DNA from: JACDDK01 sp035689095
Lineage (GTDB): Bacteria; Actinomycetota; Rubrobacteria; Rubrobacterales; Rubrobacteraceae
Assembly: GCA_035689095.1 (NCBI GenBank)
Contig: DASSMB010000087.1
Span: 1-14,456 of the forward strand
DNA: 14,456 nt
Reading direction: 5' to 3'
Below the pieces are notes generated by a model. It worked only from the letters and a program-made list of their open reading frames with translations. It did no database searches and had not been told where the DNA came from. This document shows positions 12,850-14,456 of this stretch, piece after piece (within the stretch, counting starts at the first letter, position 1; every line of letters begins with the position of its first letter). The translations under genes were made by a program, and so were the position numbers.

Positions 12850-14456
12850 ATGTCAGCGAGAACCCAAACGCGCAGCCTGGTGTTGGCCTTTATCGCCCTG
12901 GGTATCGCAGGGGCCCTGCTCGCCGTGATCGCTGTTGCGCCGCCCACACTGGCCCGGTCCGCCCGCCCGAACGAAGGATTGCGGGTTCTGAGCCCCGGCG
13001 AGAGACCTTCAGGATCGCGAACACCGGGGAGCCTGTCCGCGTTGCAGAAGCGGGCGCTGATCAAAGGATACCTGGTCCCGGACCAGCAGGGCTACGAGCT
13101 GGCCAAGGCCGCGGCGGACCGGAAGGCCGCGGCGGGGACGGGCCAGGAGGCGCCGTTCGCTCCGGCCTCCGCGGCCCCCACCTCATTTCGCAGCTGGCAG
13201 GGCGCCCGCGACGCCGGTGGCGCCCCATCGGACTCGACGGGTGCTATCGGTCCGGGCCGCTATGTAGAGCTGGTCAACTCCAGGTACGCCATCTACAACC
13301 GAACCAGCAACGTCCCGATCAACCAGGGCAGCCTCAACGACCTGGTCGGTGCGGCGGCGTTGGAATCCGTGTTCGATCCGCAGATCATCTGGGACCCAAC
13401 CACCAACCGCTTCTACTACGCGGCGGACGACGTCCTGGACAGCGCCAACAACTTCCTGGCCTTCGGCTTCAGCAAGGATTCCACGCCCGATGCGGGACCC
13501 TCGGACTGGTGCCAGTATTTCGTCGCTTACGGAGCCGACTTCCCCGACTACCCGAAGCTCGGCGACACCAGGGACTTCGTGATGATCGGGTCAAATGTCT
13601 TCCCCGCCGCGGGCGGGTTCCACTCCAGCCTGGACTGGATCCGCAAGCCCCCGGCAGGCGCCGGCTGTCCGAACTTGAGCAGCGGGGTAAAGACCGATCT
13701 GCGGAACTCCGACGGCACGCAGGCGATCACCCCCGTGCCGGCCAATCAGACCGACACGAGTCCCACCGGCTACGTCGTGGCCGAACCAGCCTCGGTTCCA
13801 AACGGCGCCGGACCCGCCGGCTTCCTCTCCCTCTTCACGGTGAGCAGCAATACCGATGGCACCCTCGCCCTGAGCGCTCCCAGGAACGTGACCGTGCCGG
13901 GCTACGACCTGCCCGCAAACGCCCCCCAGAGGGGGACGACAAGAAGGCTTGACACCTCCGACAGCAGGAACACCCAGGCGGTCTCGGCCATAGACCCCTC
14001 CCGCGGTACCGGCGGTCTGACGGCGCTGTGGACCCAGCACACGGTCTTCGGCGGCGCCGGAGCGCAGGTGAGATGGTATGAGATCAACCCGGCCTCCGCC
14101 ACGTTGTTCCAGAGGGGGACCGTGAGTGGTTCCTCGGCGAATGGCGTCTTCGACTTCAACGGAGCCATCTCCCCGGACCGCAAGGTACTCGGCACCACAA
14201 GAAAATTCGGCAGCAGCATGATCCTGGGCTACAACAGCTCCTCCGCCACCCAGTTCCCGAGCGTCCAGATGATCTCCAAGGTTGGTTCCAACGCGGCAAG
14301 CGCGGGGACGCTAGTCAAGGCGTCCGCCGCCTCGCTGCAAAACTTCGATTGTTCGGACCCCAACTTCCCCGGTGTCTGCCGCTGGGGAGACTACTCGGCG
14401 GCGACGCCGGATCCAGGCTCGTCCACCACGACGACCCACGGACAGGTGTGGCTCAC
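12850..14456 (+). CDS. Large secreted protein, propeller-like, function unknown; C-terminus beyond window
   Basis: An uninterrupted 535-codon frame, still open at the window edge. Residues ~8-36 are a signal peptide (RSLVLAFIALGIAGALLAVI, cleavage near TLARSA). An Ala/Lys-rich linker to ~residue 110 follows. The mature part has blocks seen in secreted bacterial proteins with blade-like repeats: TGAIGPGRYVELVNSRYAIY, FDPQIIWDPTTNRFYYAADD, DWCQYFVAYGADFPDYPKLG, RDFVMIGSNVF, ALWTQHTVFGGAGAQVRWYE, and CRWGDYSAATPDP near the right edge. The DPQxxWDP and FPDYPKLG motifs recall sialidase-like or PQQ-like propellers, but I cannot assign a family or activity. The start ATG at 12850 is supported by AAGGAGAG (12839-12846). 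It diverges from the Ig/PKD surface protein across a long regulatory gap. Annotation pipelines may miss it because no stop lies in the window. Confidence 0.8.
   Translation, partial: MSARTQTRSLVLAFIALGIAGALLAVIAVAPPTLARSARPNEGLRVLSPGERPSGSRTPGSLSALQKRALIKGYLVPDQQGYELAKAAADRKAAAGTGQEAPFAPASAAPTSFRSWQGARDAGGAPSDSTGAIGPGRYVELVNSRYAIYNRTSNVPINQGSLNDLVGAAALESVFDPQIIWDPTTNRFYYAADDVLDSANNFLAFGFSKDSTPDAGPSDWCQYFVAYGADFPDYPKLGDTRDFVMIGSNVFPAAGGFHSSLDWIRKPPAGAGCPNLSSGVKTDLRNSDGTQAITPVPANQTDTSPTGYVVAEPASVPNGAGPAGFLSLFTVSSNTDGTLALSAPRNVTVPGYDLPANAPQRGTTRRLDTSDSRNTQAVSAIDPSRGTGGLTALWTQHTVFGGAGAQVRWYEINPASATLFQRGTVSGSSANGVFDFNGAISPDRKVLGTTRKFGSSMILGYNSSSATQFPSVQMISKVGSNAASAGTLVKASAASLQNFDCSDPNFPGVCRWGDYSAATPDPGSSTTTTHGQVWL

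Noticed and set aside
12351..13064. 237-codon minus-strand open frame in the intergenic region
   Set aside because: It overlaps the well-supported secreted-protein start at 12850, has no ribosome binding site or family-like motif, and is rich in Arg/Pro/Ser as expected of an antisense frame in GC-rich DNA.

Overview
The window is GC-rich (strongly G/C at third codon positions) and reads like a high-GC actinobacterium. The F420-type flavin monooxygenase (LLM) genes, the Xre/RES toxin-antitoxin pair and the ISL3/IS982 remnants would fit a Rubrobacter-like lineage, but that placement is inference; no rRNA, tRNA or marker gene is present to settle it.

Bases 1-4050 are a decayed accessory zone. 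A luciferase-like (LLM) oxidoreductase runs off the left edge on the minus strand. It is followed by a headless, frameshifted fragment of a second LLM gene on the plus strand, which collides tail to tail with a truncated, frameshifted unknown gene on the minus strand. Next is an Xre/MbcA-type antitoxin that looks intact, overlapping a RES-domain toxin broken by one frameshift and one in-frame stop. An IS982-family insertion sequence abuts the toxin's last codon. Its transposase ORF is full length, but its ribosome binding site lies inside a long hairpin and its first DDE aspartate appears to be histidine.

Bases 4104-8875 are an ordered catabolic-looking locus. A GntR/FCD regulator is divergent from a four-gene operon: APC-type permease, classical SDR dehydrogenase (TTG start overlapping the permease stop), extended-SDR NAD-dependent epimerase/dehydratase, and a creatininase-type amidohydrolase. 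The intergenic region holds a near-consensus sigma-70 promoter (TTGACA, 17 bp, TACTAT). A 9+9 inverted repeat covers its -35 box and a second palindrome fills the spacer, an obvious place for the FCD regulator to act. The likely scheme is import of a small nitrogenous or carboxylate compound, oxidation by the two NAD(P)-dependent enzymes and hydrolysis of a cyclic amide; the true substrate is not known.

Bases 9006-9827 are the C-terminal half of an ISL3-family transposase with one stop and three frameshifts. Bases 9946-11889 encode (minus strand) a secreted Ig/PKD-repeat protein. Bases 12850-14456 encode (plus strand, cut by the window edge) a secreted protein of a propeller-like, uncharacterised type. 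These two exported proteins diverge from a 960-base gene-free region that contains a palindromic ~90-nt candidate structured RNA, a tandem 12-bp repeat, a 12-bp GC hairpin, a spaced direct repeat and an AT-rich palindrome. This region and the creatininase operon are the parts most worth following up.
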